Source: Candidatus Fibrimonadaceae bacterium (GTDB lineage: Bacteria > Fibrobacterota > Fibrobacteria > Fibrobacterales > Fibrobacteraceae). From it: DNA of 51,371 nt. Below the pieces are notes generated by a model. It was not told where the DNA came from. It made no database searches and was given only the letters and a program-made list of their open reading frames with translations. Position numbers and translations under genes: made by a program. The DNA lies in contig JAITFN010000028.1 in the NCBI GenBank assembly GCA_031281345.1, positions 1 to 51,371 on the forward strand, in the 5' to 3' direction. Positions 33,002-40,629 of the stretch are shown in pieces (position 1 is the stretch's first letter; every line of letters starts with the position of its first letter).

Positions 33002-34083
33002 ACGCACGCGTTAGCCGCGCCATACAAGCTAATGGAATAATCTTTTATCAGATAAACAGGTGTTTGCATCAAAAGCGGTTTTATGTTTTTGTTGTAAGCC
33101 ATTTCGTAATATTTCATAAACAGGTTATCGCCAATAAGCCAGCGAAGTTCTTTTTGCGCAACCCCACCTGCCAAATACAAACCTCCAAATGGCAAAAGGA
33201 GTGTGGAAATATCGCCGGCATAGCGAGCCAACATTTTAACGAATAAGCGAAGCATAGAAGCAGCAACTGGGTCTGAATCCGAAAGTTTGGAAATTAGCCG
33301 AGGCCTGTCGGTTGGCTTTGCATTTTCAATTTCTGTCCACGCATCGCTATTTGGCAAACCTTTTGTATCTCTATGCCATTCATAAAGATTTTGAATTCCT
33401 GTACCTGATACCAGCACTTCAACATCTGGAACTTCGCCGAGCAGTTTTTTCATATAGTCTCTAAAAGACTGGCTCTCTTCGTCAAAGGGAGCAAAAGTTA
33501 AATGCCCGCCTTCGGAGGAATTTGGAATGTAGTTTGTGCCGTTCCAAGCTAAATATCCTGCGCCCAAACCGGTTCCCGGACCAATAACTGCTTTGGTTGC
33601 CTTGCGAGGTTCGGGAATTGAGCCGTCTGTGTGCTTAAAGGCAAAAATCTGCTCTGGATTATTCACATCCAAAGTTGGTATGCCGTAGCTTATGCCTAAA
33701 AAGTCGTTGATTACGCTTATGTCTATGCCTAGTTCCTTTGAAAGTTCGTTGCCGTCTATGTTCCAGCTCAAATTTGTCATTTTGCAAACATTTTGCGCAA
33801 CAGGTCCGGCTGCGCACACACAACCTTTGCTTGCTACCAAATTTGCTTTCTCTTGCTTTGCCGCGCTAAAAAGCTCTTTTATGGGTTCGGCAAGCCCATC
33901 AATTTCGCCAGACGGAAAAACGGCCTCTACCACAATGGTGAGTTTTTCGCCCTTTATGCCTACCAGAGCCAAATTTGTATTGGTTCCGCCAATATCGCCT
34001 GCTAAAACAAGGCGGTCAAAAGAAGCGTCCTTGTTTAACCACTTGAGTTTCATTTTGTCTTTGCAGTTTGTATTAGCAGCCAT
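32998..34083 (-). CDS. glk: Glucokinase
   Basis: Glk phosphorylates glucose at C6, feeding the products of cellulose breakdown into glycolysis. The 361 residues carry the phosphate loop AGDIGGTNTNLALVG near 28, CAAGPV, VINDFLGISYGI, GPGTGLG and SSEGGH, in Glk order. The chosen start is the ATG at 34083 with AGAGG a few bases upstream; a TACATT box lies before it. The stop overlaps the MacA-like gene by 4 bases. Confidence 0.94.
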   Translation of the reverse strand: MAANTNCKDKMKLKWLNKDASFDRLVLAGDIGGTNTNLALVGIKGEKLTIVVEAVFPSGEIDGLAEPIKELFSAAKQEKANLVASKGCVCAAGPVAQNVCKMTNLSWNIDGNELSKELGIDISVINDFLGISYGIPTLDVNNPEQIFAFKHTDGSIPEPRKATKAVIGPGTGLGAGYLAWNGTNYIPNSSEGGHLTFAPFDEESQSFRDYMKKLLGEVPDVEVLVSGTGIQNLYEWHRDTKGLPNSDAWTEIENAKPTDRPRLISKLSDSDPVAASMLRLFVKMLARYAGDISTLLLPFGGLYLAGGVAQKELRWLIGDNLFMKYYEMAYNKNIKPLLMQTPVYLIKDYSISLYGAANACV

Positions 34084-34120
34084 AAAAACCTCTAGAGGAA
34101 ATGTAGAAAAAATTACCATT

Positions 34121-34185
34121 CAAGTGGGGATTTACTATAGTAGCCACTTATTAACTCTGAATTTCTCTGTGGCGTTCCCCCCGTT
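34121..34185 (+). repeat. 65-bp interspersed repeat, copy B
   Basis: The plus-strand match to copy A at 31636-31700. It ends 3 bases before the TATATT region of the dnaA-like gene. Compared with copy A, the hairpin segment following the repeat is missing, so the repeat joins the promoter directly. Confidence 0.85.
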
Positions 34186-34188
34186 TAC

Positions 34189-34206
34189 TATATTACTAAG
34201 CCCGCT
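34189..34206 (+). promoter_or_regulatory. -10 box of the dnaA-like gene
   Basis: TATATT (34189-34194) followed by 12 bases to the ATG at 34207, so a leader of about 5-6 bases without ribosome site is predicted. Confidence 0.45.
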
Positions 34207-35241
34207 ATGGAAATTGCCCAGCAATACAGATTTGATACCTTTGCAGCCGGAGAGTCTTCAAGGCTAGCTTTCGCTGCTTGCAATGCTGTGGCCGAAAACG
34301 GTGAATCTCACGGAAATCCTTTGGTTTTGATAGGCGGAACAGGGCTCGGGAAAACCCACCTGCTGCATTCAACGGCAAATGCCCTGCATTCAAAAAAAGG
34401 CGATTTAAAGATAATTTGCGCAACCGCTTTGGAATTTTACGAGGAATATGCAAAAAATGCACAACAAATAAAAGAAAATCCTTCGCTTATGGAAGAAATG
34501 GCTACGAGGTTCCGCAATGCCGATGTGCTGATAATAGATGATTTGCAGAATATTGAGAGAAAATTTGAGTCGCAGCACGAATTGCTCCAGATTTTCAATA
34601 TTTTGCTGCTTGCCAGCAAACCTATAATAGTGGCTTCCCAAGTTCCCATATCCAGCATAGAGAGCTTAGACGAATCGCTTAGGTCGCGACTAACTGGTGG
34701 CTTGTCCATTCAAATTTCTGCACCAACTCTTGCAGATAGGCTCGCGATTTTGCAAAAGAAATTTGATATGATTGGGTTAAAAGTGAGCGAAGGGGTTTTG
34801 CAATTTTTGGCGGAAAAAACAGGTGGCTCCACAGTGCACGATTTGGAAGGGATAAGAAATACCATAGGCTTCAAGGTTAAGCAAATAAACAAAAACGCAG
34901 ATTTAGAAATGGCTTCTGAGGTTTTGGAAGAGCATTTTTCAAATACACACAGGAGCCTTTCTATGGAAGCAATAATAAAAAAGGTGGCTGTGCATTATGG
35001 TATTTCGCTTGAAGTTCTAAAACAAAAAGGACGCGGGAGCAAGGAATCTGTTTTAACTCGCCAAGTTGCAATGTACTTTATGCGTAGCGAATTGAATAAA
35101 AGTTATGAACATATAGGAAAGTATTTTAACCGCGACCATTCCACCGCTCTTTATGCTTGCAAGCTGGTGGAAAAGAAAATGAAAAATGAAATGCCATTCA
35201 ATTTGGAAGTGAAGAGAATAAAGAAAAATCTGTATGAATAA
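34207..35241 (+). CDS. DnaA-like AAA+ initiator without domain I
   Basis: The 344 residues begin at what is the start of DnaA domain III (FDTFAAGESSRLAFAAC). Walker A is GGTGLGKTHLL (43-50), Walker B VLIIDDLQNI, sensor region LRSRLTGGLSIQI. The C-terminal domain IV is a complete DnaA box-binding helix-turn-helix with TRQVAMYFMRSELNKSYEHIGKYFNRDHSTALYA. Domains I and II (DnaB/DiaA contacts) are missing; normal DnaA has about 450 residues. No dnaN or DnaA-box cluster is nearby. It may be a second DnaA or the organism's shortened initiator. It overlaps the M16 peptidase gene by 8 bases. Confidence 0.85.
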   Translation: MEIAQQYRFDTFAAGESSRLAFAACNAVAENGESHGNPLVLIGGTGLGKTHLLHSTANALHSKKGDLKIICATALEFYEEYAKNAQQIKENPSLMEEMATRFRNADVLIIDDLQNIERKFESQHELLQIFNILLLASKPIIVASQVPISSIESLDESLRSRLTGGLSIQISAPTLADRLAILQKKFDMIGLKVSEGVLQFLAEKTGGSTVHDLEGIRNTIGFKVKQINKNADLEMASEVLEEHFSNTHRSLSMEAIIKKVAVHYGISLEVLKQKGRGSKESVLTRQVAMYFMRSELNKSYEHIGKYFNRDHSTALYACKLVEKKMKNEMPFNLEVKRIKKNLYE

Positions 35242-36532
35242 TAAATTTGCAGCAAACAAGCAAGTGAGCGTTTTACAAAACGGAGTTAGCATAGCAACCG
35301 ATTTATTACCGGGTGCTTCTTCTGTATATGCGGGTTTGTGGTTGCCAATAGGCTCTGCTTCAGAGAATTCAAAGAATAGCGGACTTAGCCATTTTTACGA
35401 ACACTTGGTTTTTAAGGGAACAAAAAACAGCTCTGCATTTCAAATTGCAAAAGAGATAGAAGATTTGGGCGGAAACTTGAACGCTTATACTTCAAGAGAT
35501 GCAACCTGTTTTTACATTCACATTGCAAAAGAACATTTACAAACAGCGGTGCGTGTTTTGGCAGATTTGGTTATGGAACCAAAATTAACATCTAGCGATT
35601 TTGCAAAAGAGAGAGATGTTATTTTAAAAGAGATTGCAGCGATAGAAGATAATCCAGAAGAACTCTCCGATGATTTTTTTCACAAAGCGCATTTTAAGGG
35701 CTGCGGTCTTGCGCTCCCAATAACAGGCTCTTTGAAATCTGTTAAAAATTTGAGTATTGATGAAATTCGCAAGCGGCAAAAATCTATTTTGGAAGAGCTG
35801 CCTATTTTGGTTAGCATAGCCGGAGCGGTAGAGCACAATGAATTGGTTAAAATCTGCAAAAAACTTTTTCGCAAAAAAAGCGGCACTGGCAATCAACCGA
35901 GCATTGCATATTCTGCAAATTCCGGAGTGGAAATGCGGCAAAAAGAAGTTCAGCAGGCAACGGTTTTGTGGGGAACATCTTGCGAGGGTTTAGAAGCAAA
36001 GGAACTCAGGGCATTGCAGATATTCAGTCATATTTTAGGCGATGGATTTTCCAGCAGGCTCTTTCAAAACATCAGAGAAAAATACGGTCTTGCCTATTCC
36101 ATAAATTCCTCTTTTGGGAATTTTATACAAAAAACAACGAGCAAAAAAAACTTAGCATTTTTTCAAATTTTCTTTGCCACAGAACAGAAAAATATGGAAA
36201 GGGTTGCAGATTATATTCGCAAAGAGATGAAAAGTTTTTTGAGGAATGGTTTTTTAAAGCAGGAATTGGAAAAAGCAAAGCAGGGGATAATAGGCTCTTA
36301 CAAACTTTCTAGGGATTCTCTTAGCAGTCGCCAAAACCGCCTTGCTCGCCAAGTGATTAGGTATGGGCACCCAATAGACATAAGCAAAACGGAAGCTCAG
36401 ATAAACAACATGGAAGCTGATTACATTGAATCTTTCATAAAAAAATTCTTAACCAGCTCCAAGTGGACTTTTGCCGCAGTTGTTCCAAAAGGAACTCGCA
36501 ACCTTACTTTCTCTTCTTCAATAACTGCGTGA
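35234..36532 (+). CDS. M16-family zinc peptidase
   Basis: A 432-residue member of the insulinase/mitochondrial processing peptidase group. The N-terminal half has the inverted zinc motif HFYEH (near 55) and the distal Glu in KEIAAIEDNPEE. The C-terminal half has the substrate-binding REKYGLAYSINS. It has no signal peptide, so it acts in the cytoplasm, probably on peptides or small proteins. It follows the dnaA-like gene in one operon. Its last 10 codons are antisense to the tail of the next lipoprotein gene. Confidence 0.93.
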   Translation: MNNKFAANKQVSVLQNGVSIATDLLPGASSVYAGLWLPIGSASENSKNSGLSHFYEHLVFKGTKNSSAFQIAKEIEDLGGNLNAYTSRDATCFYIHIAKEHLQTAVRVLADLVMEPKLTSSDFAKERDVILKEIAAIEDNPEELSDDFFHKAHFKGCGLALPITGSLKSVKNLSIDEIRKRQKSILEELPILVSIAGAVEHNELVKICKKLFRKKSGTGNQPSIAYSANSGVEMRQKEVQQATVLWGTSCEGLEAKELRALQIFSHILGDGFSSRLFQNIREKYGLAYSINSSFGNFIQKTTSKKNLAFFQIFFATEQKNMERVADYIRKEMKSFLRNGFLKQELEKAKQGIIGSYKLSRDSLSSRQNRLARQVIRYGHPIDISKTEAQINNMEADYIESFIKKFLTSSKWTFAAVVPKGTRNLTFSSSITA

Positions 36533-37490
36533 GTTTAGATGTTTTTGCTTTAAAAATCTTAGCTGATGCTGGCTTGGCAGCAACTTCTCCAGAACCATTG
36601 TCTTCATCATCGTCATCATCATCATAAAAGCCTTTTGGCATTGAATTTTTTAAACAATCATAAAAACTTTTGCGAGTTTCGCGAAGAATGTCGTAGTAAT
36701 AATCATCCCAATCATCTTCTCCCTGATGTTTTTTCCAAGCCTCTTTACAAGCAGCTTCTCTTTGGGATTTGGAATACTCGGACATTTTGCAGGATTTGCC
36801 ATTGTAGCTTACTTCTATGTTATTCCTATTCTCTTTCACCGTTACTTTCTCAGATCCTTTATATATTTCGTATGTGTCGCAATTAATAGGTCTCATTTTC
36901 CAGCCAGCACTTCCACCTCTCCAATCTTCCCCATCTTGCATATAATCCGTTCCACATACATCGCGGGTAATTTTAACCGTTTTGTCTGTAAAAACCGCTT
37001 CTGTAATATCATAATCTTCTTTGCAACTATAGTAGGTTTCTTCCTCATAGGAAACGCAAACATAATCATCTAATTCTGGGTCATATTCATGATTAATACA
37101 ATATTGTTCGGTTTGTTGTTTGCAAGAAGCGGCTTTGTTTTTTGTTCTTGTCCAAGTGCCTGTAAGTTCGTTTGAAGTGCCTTTTAAATGTAGCGTATCG
37201 TCATCTGAATGTGACCATCTGTTTTGCCAGGTCATAATGTTATTTTTTATTGAATAATTTATGGTTTCTTCATCAGTATCTTCTTCGATTTTCAATACTC
37301 CGCCTTCTCTGCACTCGTAATCCGTATACACTTCCACATACGTGAATTGAGTAGCAGTTTTGTTTTTCAAAGTATAAACTTTGGTGTTTGGACCGCTGTT
37401 GCCAGAGGATTCTTCATCGCCTCCGTTTGAGCAGGAGAGGGTTAGGGTTAGAACTGCGGCAATTGATGCCGTTAGGATGATTTTGAGCAT
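36504..37490 (-). CDS. Lipoprotein with basic C-terminal tail, family member 1
   Basis: Lipobox TLSC (Cys20), a short Ser/Gly/Asn linker, then a Cys-rich globular domain with KGTSNELTGTWTRTKNK and several paired Cys. Asp/Tyr-rich DDWDDYYYDILR and KSFYDCLKN follow, then an acidic run of Asp, and the tail KIFKAKTSKLTQLLKKRK. The same order and tail recur in the two genes upstream, so the three are paralogues. No known function. GGAGG sits before the ATG, within a small inverted repeat. Confidence 0.75.
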   Translation of the reverse strand: MLKIILTASIAAVLTLTLSCSNGGDEESSGNSGPNTKVYTLKNKTATQFTYVEVYTDYECREGGVLKIEEDTDEETINYSIKNNIMTWQNRWSHSDDDTLHLKGTSNELTGTWTRTKNKAASCKQQTEQYCINHEYDPELDDYVCVSYEEETYYSCKEDYDITEAVFTDKTVKITRDVCGTDYMQDGEDWRGGSAGWKMRPINCDTYEIYKGSEKVTVKENRNNIEVSYNGKSCKMSEYSKSQREAACKEAWKKHQGEDDWDDYYYDILRETRKSFYDCLKNSMPKGFYDDDDDDEDNGSGEVAAKPASAKIFKAKTSKLTQLLKKRK

Positions 37491-37496
37491 AATAGC

Positions 37497-37531
37497 CTCC
37501 TAATTTAAATTTAATATCTAGGAGTAATATA
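37497..37531 (-). promoter_or_regulatory. Promoter and inverted repeat, lipoprotein 1
   Basis: Reading toward the gene: TATATT (37526-37531), then CTCCTA (37519-37524), 16 bases, TAGGAG (37497-37502) containing the ribosome site, then the ATG at 37490. Confidence 0.5.
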
Positions 37532-37590
37532 ATAAATTCGGATTAACTAAATAATTCCCCTCTTGGGAGGGGCTATTTGCTATAAAATTA

Positions 37591-37680
37591 GCGGGGTGGG
37601 ATGAGCATCTAAAGCAGTCCCACTACGTCAAGCCTGAAAAACTTTATGTAAATTTGGCTTGCCGCCCCGCCCCAGTGGGG
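37591..37680. repeat. Nested inverted repeats between lipoproteins 1 and 2
   Basis: CCCACT (37619-37624) pairs with AGTGGG (37674-37679). Inside it CAAGCC (37629-37634) pairs with GGCTTG (37656-37661). Outside lie G/C-rich arms (GCGGGGTGGG at 37591, CCGCCCCGCC near 37662). The spacer also has CCCCTC/GAGGGG (37556-37572), a likely terminator stem for lipoprotein 2 transcripts. No gene is seen in 37532-37698. Confidence 0.55.
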
Positions 37681-37698
37681 AATTTGCAATTTATTCGC

Positions 37699-38727
37699 TT
37701 ACTTTTTCTTCTTCAATAACGGCTTAAATTTAGCTTTAACCTTTGCAGCTGGCTCGCCTGCTAATTCTGGTGGTACTAAGCGTTTCATACAATCATAAAA
37801 ATCTTTATCTAGAATATCATAATAATAATCGCTCCAGTACTCCTCGTTCTGGTGTTCATTCCAAGCTTCTCTGCAAGCGGCTTCCTTTTCAGATTCAGAT
37901 GGTTCAAATGTAGTAGTGCAGGAGTTGCCATTATAGCTATAGGTCAAGTCATTTATTGTTACTTTCATTGCTATTTTTTCTGTTCCTTTGTAAACTTCTG
38001 CATTATTGCAATCAATAATTCTCCATTTCCAACCATATCCTTCGTCTTTTCCATCAATTATCTCTTCATCTGTGTAACAAATATCGTAGGTAATTTCAAC
38101 ATTTGCTTCCGTAAAAACTACTTTTGTAACATCCCAGTCATGTTTACAATCCCACCAGTCATCGTCATCGTTTATCTTGCAAGAAATGGCTTTATTTTTT
38201 GTCCTTGTCCAAGTACCTATAAGTTCGTTTGATGTGCCTTTGAAATTAATCGTATCTTGATCTGAATGTGAATATTCGCTTTTCCAAGTCATAGTTTTAT
38301 TGTTTATTGAATAATTTATGATATGATCCCAATTATCTTCTTCGCTTTTGAATACTCCGCCATCTGCGCAGTATTCTTCTACACTTTTTATAAGATACGT
38401 AAATTTCTTATCGGTTTTGTTCAATAAATCATAAATTCTGGTAATTATGAAACTACCAGAACCGTCTCCGCTATTGCTAATACTGCTAGAGCTATTTCCA
38501 CCGCTATTGCTGCTGCTGGAATTGTTTCCGCTATTGTTAATGCTGCTAGAACTATTTCCACCGCCATTGCTGCTGCTGGAATTGTTTCCGCTATTGTTAA
38601 TACTGCTAGAACTATTTCCGCCACCATTGCTACTGCTGGAATCGTCTCCGTTTCCGTTTGTGTTTGAACAAGACAAAATTAAAAATACGGCAATGCTTGC
38701 CGTTAGGATTATTTTGAGCTTGTTCAT
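37699..38727 (-). CDS. Lipoprotein with basic C-terminal tail, family member 2
   Basis: Lipobox LILSC (Cys20) is followed by a long linker of SSSS, GGGN and INNSGN units (about 25-95) encoded by three 60-base tandem repeats. The domain then has KGTSNELIGTWTRTKNK, a Cys network, and the DYYYDILDKDFYDCMKR segment seen in member 1. The tail is KVKAKFKPLLKKKK, shorter than in the other two. Function unknown. The -10 and inverted repeat before the start resemble those of member 1. Confidence 0.75.
   Translation of the reverse strand: MNKLKIILTASIAVFLILSCSNTNGNGDDSSSSNGGGNSSSSINNSGNNSSSSNGGGNSSSSINNSGNNSSSSNSGGNSSSSISNSGDGSGSFIITRIYDLLNKTDKKFTYLIKSVEEYCADGGVFKSEEDNWDHIINYSINNKTMTWKSEYSHSDQDTINFKGTSNELIGTWTRTKNKAISCKINDDDDWWDCKHDWDVTKVVFTEANVEITYDICYTDEEIIDGKDEGYGWKWRIIDCNNAEVYKGTEKIAMKVTINDLTYSYNGNSCTTTFEPSESEKEAACREAWNEHQNEEYWSDYYYDILDKDFYDCMKRLVPPELAGEPAAKVKAKFKPLLKKKK
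38461..38640. repeat. Three 60-bp tandem repeats in a Ser/Gly/Asn linker
   Basis: Copies at 38461-38520, 38521-38580 and 38581-38640 differ at a few positions each. Each encodes about 20 residues, so copy-number changes would lengthen or shorten the linker without a frameshift. Confidence 0.9.
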
Positions 38728-38732
38728 AAAAC

Positions 38733-38765
38733 CTCCTAAATAAATTAATATTTAGGAGTAATATA
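38733..38765 (-). promoter_or_regulatory. Promoter and inverted repeat, lipoprotein 2
   Basis: TATATT (38760-38765), then a 10-bp perfect stem CTCCTAAATA/TATTTAGGAG (38749-38758 and 38733-38742) with a 6-base loop. The second arm contains the AGGAGG ribosome site 4 bases before the ATG. Confidence 0.6.
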
Positions 38766-38778
38766 GTAATTTTTTCGC

Positions 38779-39834
38779 TTACTTTCTCTTCTTCAATAAT
38801 GGCTTGAGTTTAGATGTTTTTGCTTTAAAAATCTTAGCTGGCTTAACTTTGATGGCAGAGAAAGTTGGTTTGGCAGTTTTTGCAGCGAAACCCTCCTCGC
38901 ACCAGTTGATCCATTCCGCGTCCCCGTCCACGTAATCACCGCACCAGCATTCGTCATAACAGTCGCAGAAGTCGAATATGCCATCTGAATCCTCGCAATA
39001 GCCATAGCCACCATCATCATCAAAGAATTCTTCGGGCAAATTATCTTTTAGACATTTCTCATAATCCCTATACAGAATCCACATATAAGCCTCATCTCCT
39101 TCTTCTTCCCACGCTTTTTTGCAAGCGGCTGTTTTTTTGGCTTTGCTTACCACCAATTCGCAGGATTTGCCCTTGTAGGTAGTTTTTTCACCACCATCAT
39201 TGGACCGAGTTACCGTTATCTTATCTGAACCTTTGGTATATTCCACAGTATTGCAGTCTTTGACTTTGAGTTTCCAACCTTCTACAGGAGAACTCCCATC
39301 TATTAAATAGTCTGTAGGACATTCCTGACGGGTAATTGCAATAGTTGTGTCTGTGGTTGTCTCTGTGATTACCGCTTTTGTGACATCATAGTTGGGTCTG
39401 CAATACTTAAATGCATAATCACCATCTTCTACTAGTTCGCAATCTGATTTTGATTTTGTCCTTGTCCAAGTGCCTATAAGCTCATTTGATGTGCCGTTGA
39501 ATTGAATTGAATAGTCAGAACTCAAACCCCAAGTCATTTTTTTATTGTCTATTGAATAAAATTGTAAATAGGGCGAAGTTTGGGTGCTATATACTCCTTC
39601 TTCGCAGAATTCATCCCCATCCGGTATTTCATATATGAAATACGCATCCCCATCTCCGTCTATATTGCTTTCAATCAATTTATAGGTTGTGCCGCTGCCG
39701 TTACCTCCACCGCCGCTGGAATTGTTGCCACCTTTGTTGTTGCCACCGTCGTCGATTTCTCCCTCATCTTCGGCAGGTGCGCAGGAGAGGGTTAAAGCTG
39801 CGGCAATTGCTGCCGTTAGGATTATTTTTTTCAT
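38779..39834 (-). CDS. Lipoprotein with basic C-terminal tail, family member 3
   Basis: The 351 residues start MKKIILTAAIAAALTLSC (lipobox TLSC, Cys18), with a Gly/Asn linker. The domain repeats the family motifs: GTSNELIGTWTRTKSK, Cys pairs, a KGKSCEL strand and YRDYEKCLKDNLP. A Cys/Asp-rich insert (about 270-315, with CEDSDGIFDFCDCYDECWCGD) is unique to this copy and looks like a metal or disulfide module. The tail KPAKIFKAKTSKLKPLLKKRK is almost identical to member 1. AAGGAGT lies before the ATG; an upstream ATG at 39894 would lie in the promoter. Confidence 0.75.
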   Translation of the reverse strand: MKKIILTAAIAAALTLSCAPAEDEGEIDDGGNNKGGNNSSGGGGNGSGTTYKLIESNIDGDGDAYFIYEIPDGDEFCEEGVYSTQTSPYLQFYSIDNKKMTWGLSSDYSIQFNGTSNELIGTWTRTKSKSDCELVEDGDYAFKYCRPNYDVTKAVITETTTDTTIAITRQECPTDYLIDGSSPVEGWKLKVKDCNTVEYTKGSDKITVTRSNDGGEKTTYKGKSCELVVSKAKKTAACKKAWEEEGDEAYMWILYRDYEKCLKDNLPEEFFDDDGGYGYCEDSDGIFDFCDCYDECWCGDYVDGDAEWINWCEEGFAAKTAKPTFSAIKVKPAKIFKAKTSKLKPLLKKRK

Positions 39835-39865
39835 AGAACTCCTTGTTTGTTGTAATTTAGGGACA

Positions 39866-39894
39866 AATATAGCAAAATAATGGTATTTTGTCAA
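39866..39894 (-). promoter_or_regulatory. Promoter of lipoprotein 3
   Basis: On the minus strand TTGACA (39889-39894), exactly 17 bases, TATATT (39866-39871). The leader of about 25 bases carries AAGGAG. Confidence 0.8.
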
Positions 39895-39921
39895 GGTTTT
39901 TTTACTTTCCCCTACTTTCCC

Positions 39922-40629
39922 CTACTGTATTTTGGAGATTTCTTCTCTAACTGCGTTTTTTAGCATTTCGCAGCTCAGTTTTTCTATTTCTTCTGCGGAT
40001 ATGATTTTATGTGGAATAATTTTGATTTCGCCCGGGTAAAAGGCAATGCCGCTTTTGGGCAGAACTTTATGGGTGCCTATGAGCGTGATTGGAAGCACTG
40101 GTGCCCCAGTTTCTTTTATTATGCGAAAAATTCCGCTTTTGAATGGCAAAAGCTCTCCGTTTTTTGAGCGGGTTCCCTCTGGGAAAACCATTATTGGGAA
40201 ATTTCTCGAAAGCCTGTCTTTAATTTTGCTTGGCAGTTCCGCATTTGCCTGCGGGTTTCCGCGTTCAACGGGAATGCTATTGGTATGGGTTAAAAGCTGC
40301 CCAAAATAGGGAATTTTAAATAGGCTTTTTTTTGCAAGAAATGCACAGGGAAAGGTTTTGTACAGTATAACTGGGACATCTATAAAACTCTGATGATTGC
40401 TTAAAATAAAACAAGTGTTGCCTTTTTCGGGCAAAGTTCCTTCCATTTTCACCTTCACGCCAAATATAAAAAACACAACTGCAAAAAATGGTTTTGTAAC
40501 AAGCACAAATTTATTCCATTTTCCAGTTACGGCGCAATATAAAAACCAAGGCGGTATAACTGTCACCAATCCAATGCCCACAGATAAGTAAAAAAGAAAA
40601 CCTAAAATATTTGCTCTGATTGTTTTCAT
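39922..40629 (-). CDS. PlsC-type 1-acyl-glycerol-3-phosphate acyltransferase
   Basis: The enzyme adds the second acyl chain in phospholipid synthesis. The 235 residues include NHQSFIDV (the HX4D catalytic motif), VERGNPQAN, FPEGTRSKNGELLPFKSG and VLPITLIG, all in family order, with a membrane helix at the N-terminus. Its ATG overlaps the stop of the hybrid kinase gene by four bases, so it is co-translated with that kinase. Confidence 0.93.
   Translation of the reverse strand: MKTIRANILGFLFYLSVGIGLVTVIPPWFLYCAVTGKWNKFVLVTKPFFAVVFFIFGVKVKMEGTLPEKGNTCFILSNHQSFIDVPVILYKTFPCAFLAKKSLFKIPYFGQLLTHTNSIPVERGNPQANAELPSKIKDRLSRNFPIMVFPEGTRSKNGELLPFKSGIFRIIKETGAPVLPITLIGTHKVLPKSGIAFYPGEIKIIPHKIISAEEIEKLSCEMLKNAVREEISKIQ

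Noticed and set aside
31727..34083. macA-glk block as a composite transposon
   Set aside because: Inverted 65-bp copies flank it, but there is no transposase and no target duplication that I can see.
34100..34206. Possible replication origin next to the dnaA-like gene
   Set aside because: No cluster of DnaA boxes (TTATNCACA) or A/T-rich unwinding element was found; the spacer is explained by the 65-bp repeat and promoter.
33692..34267. 191-codon frame antisense to glucokinase
   Set aside because: It crosses the glk start, repeat B and the dnaA-like start, and shows no family motif.
38445..38743. Leu/Pro-rich frames over the Ser linker repeats
   Set aside because: They are low-complexity translations of the 60-bp repeats in other frames.
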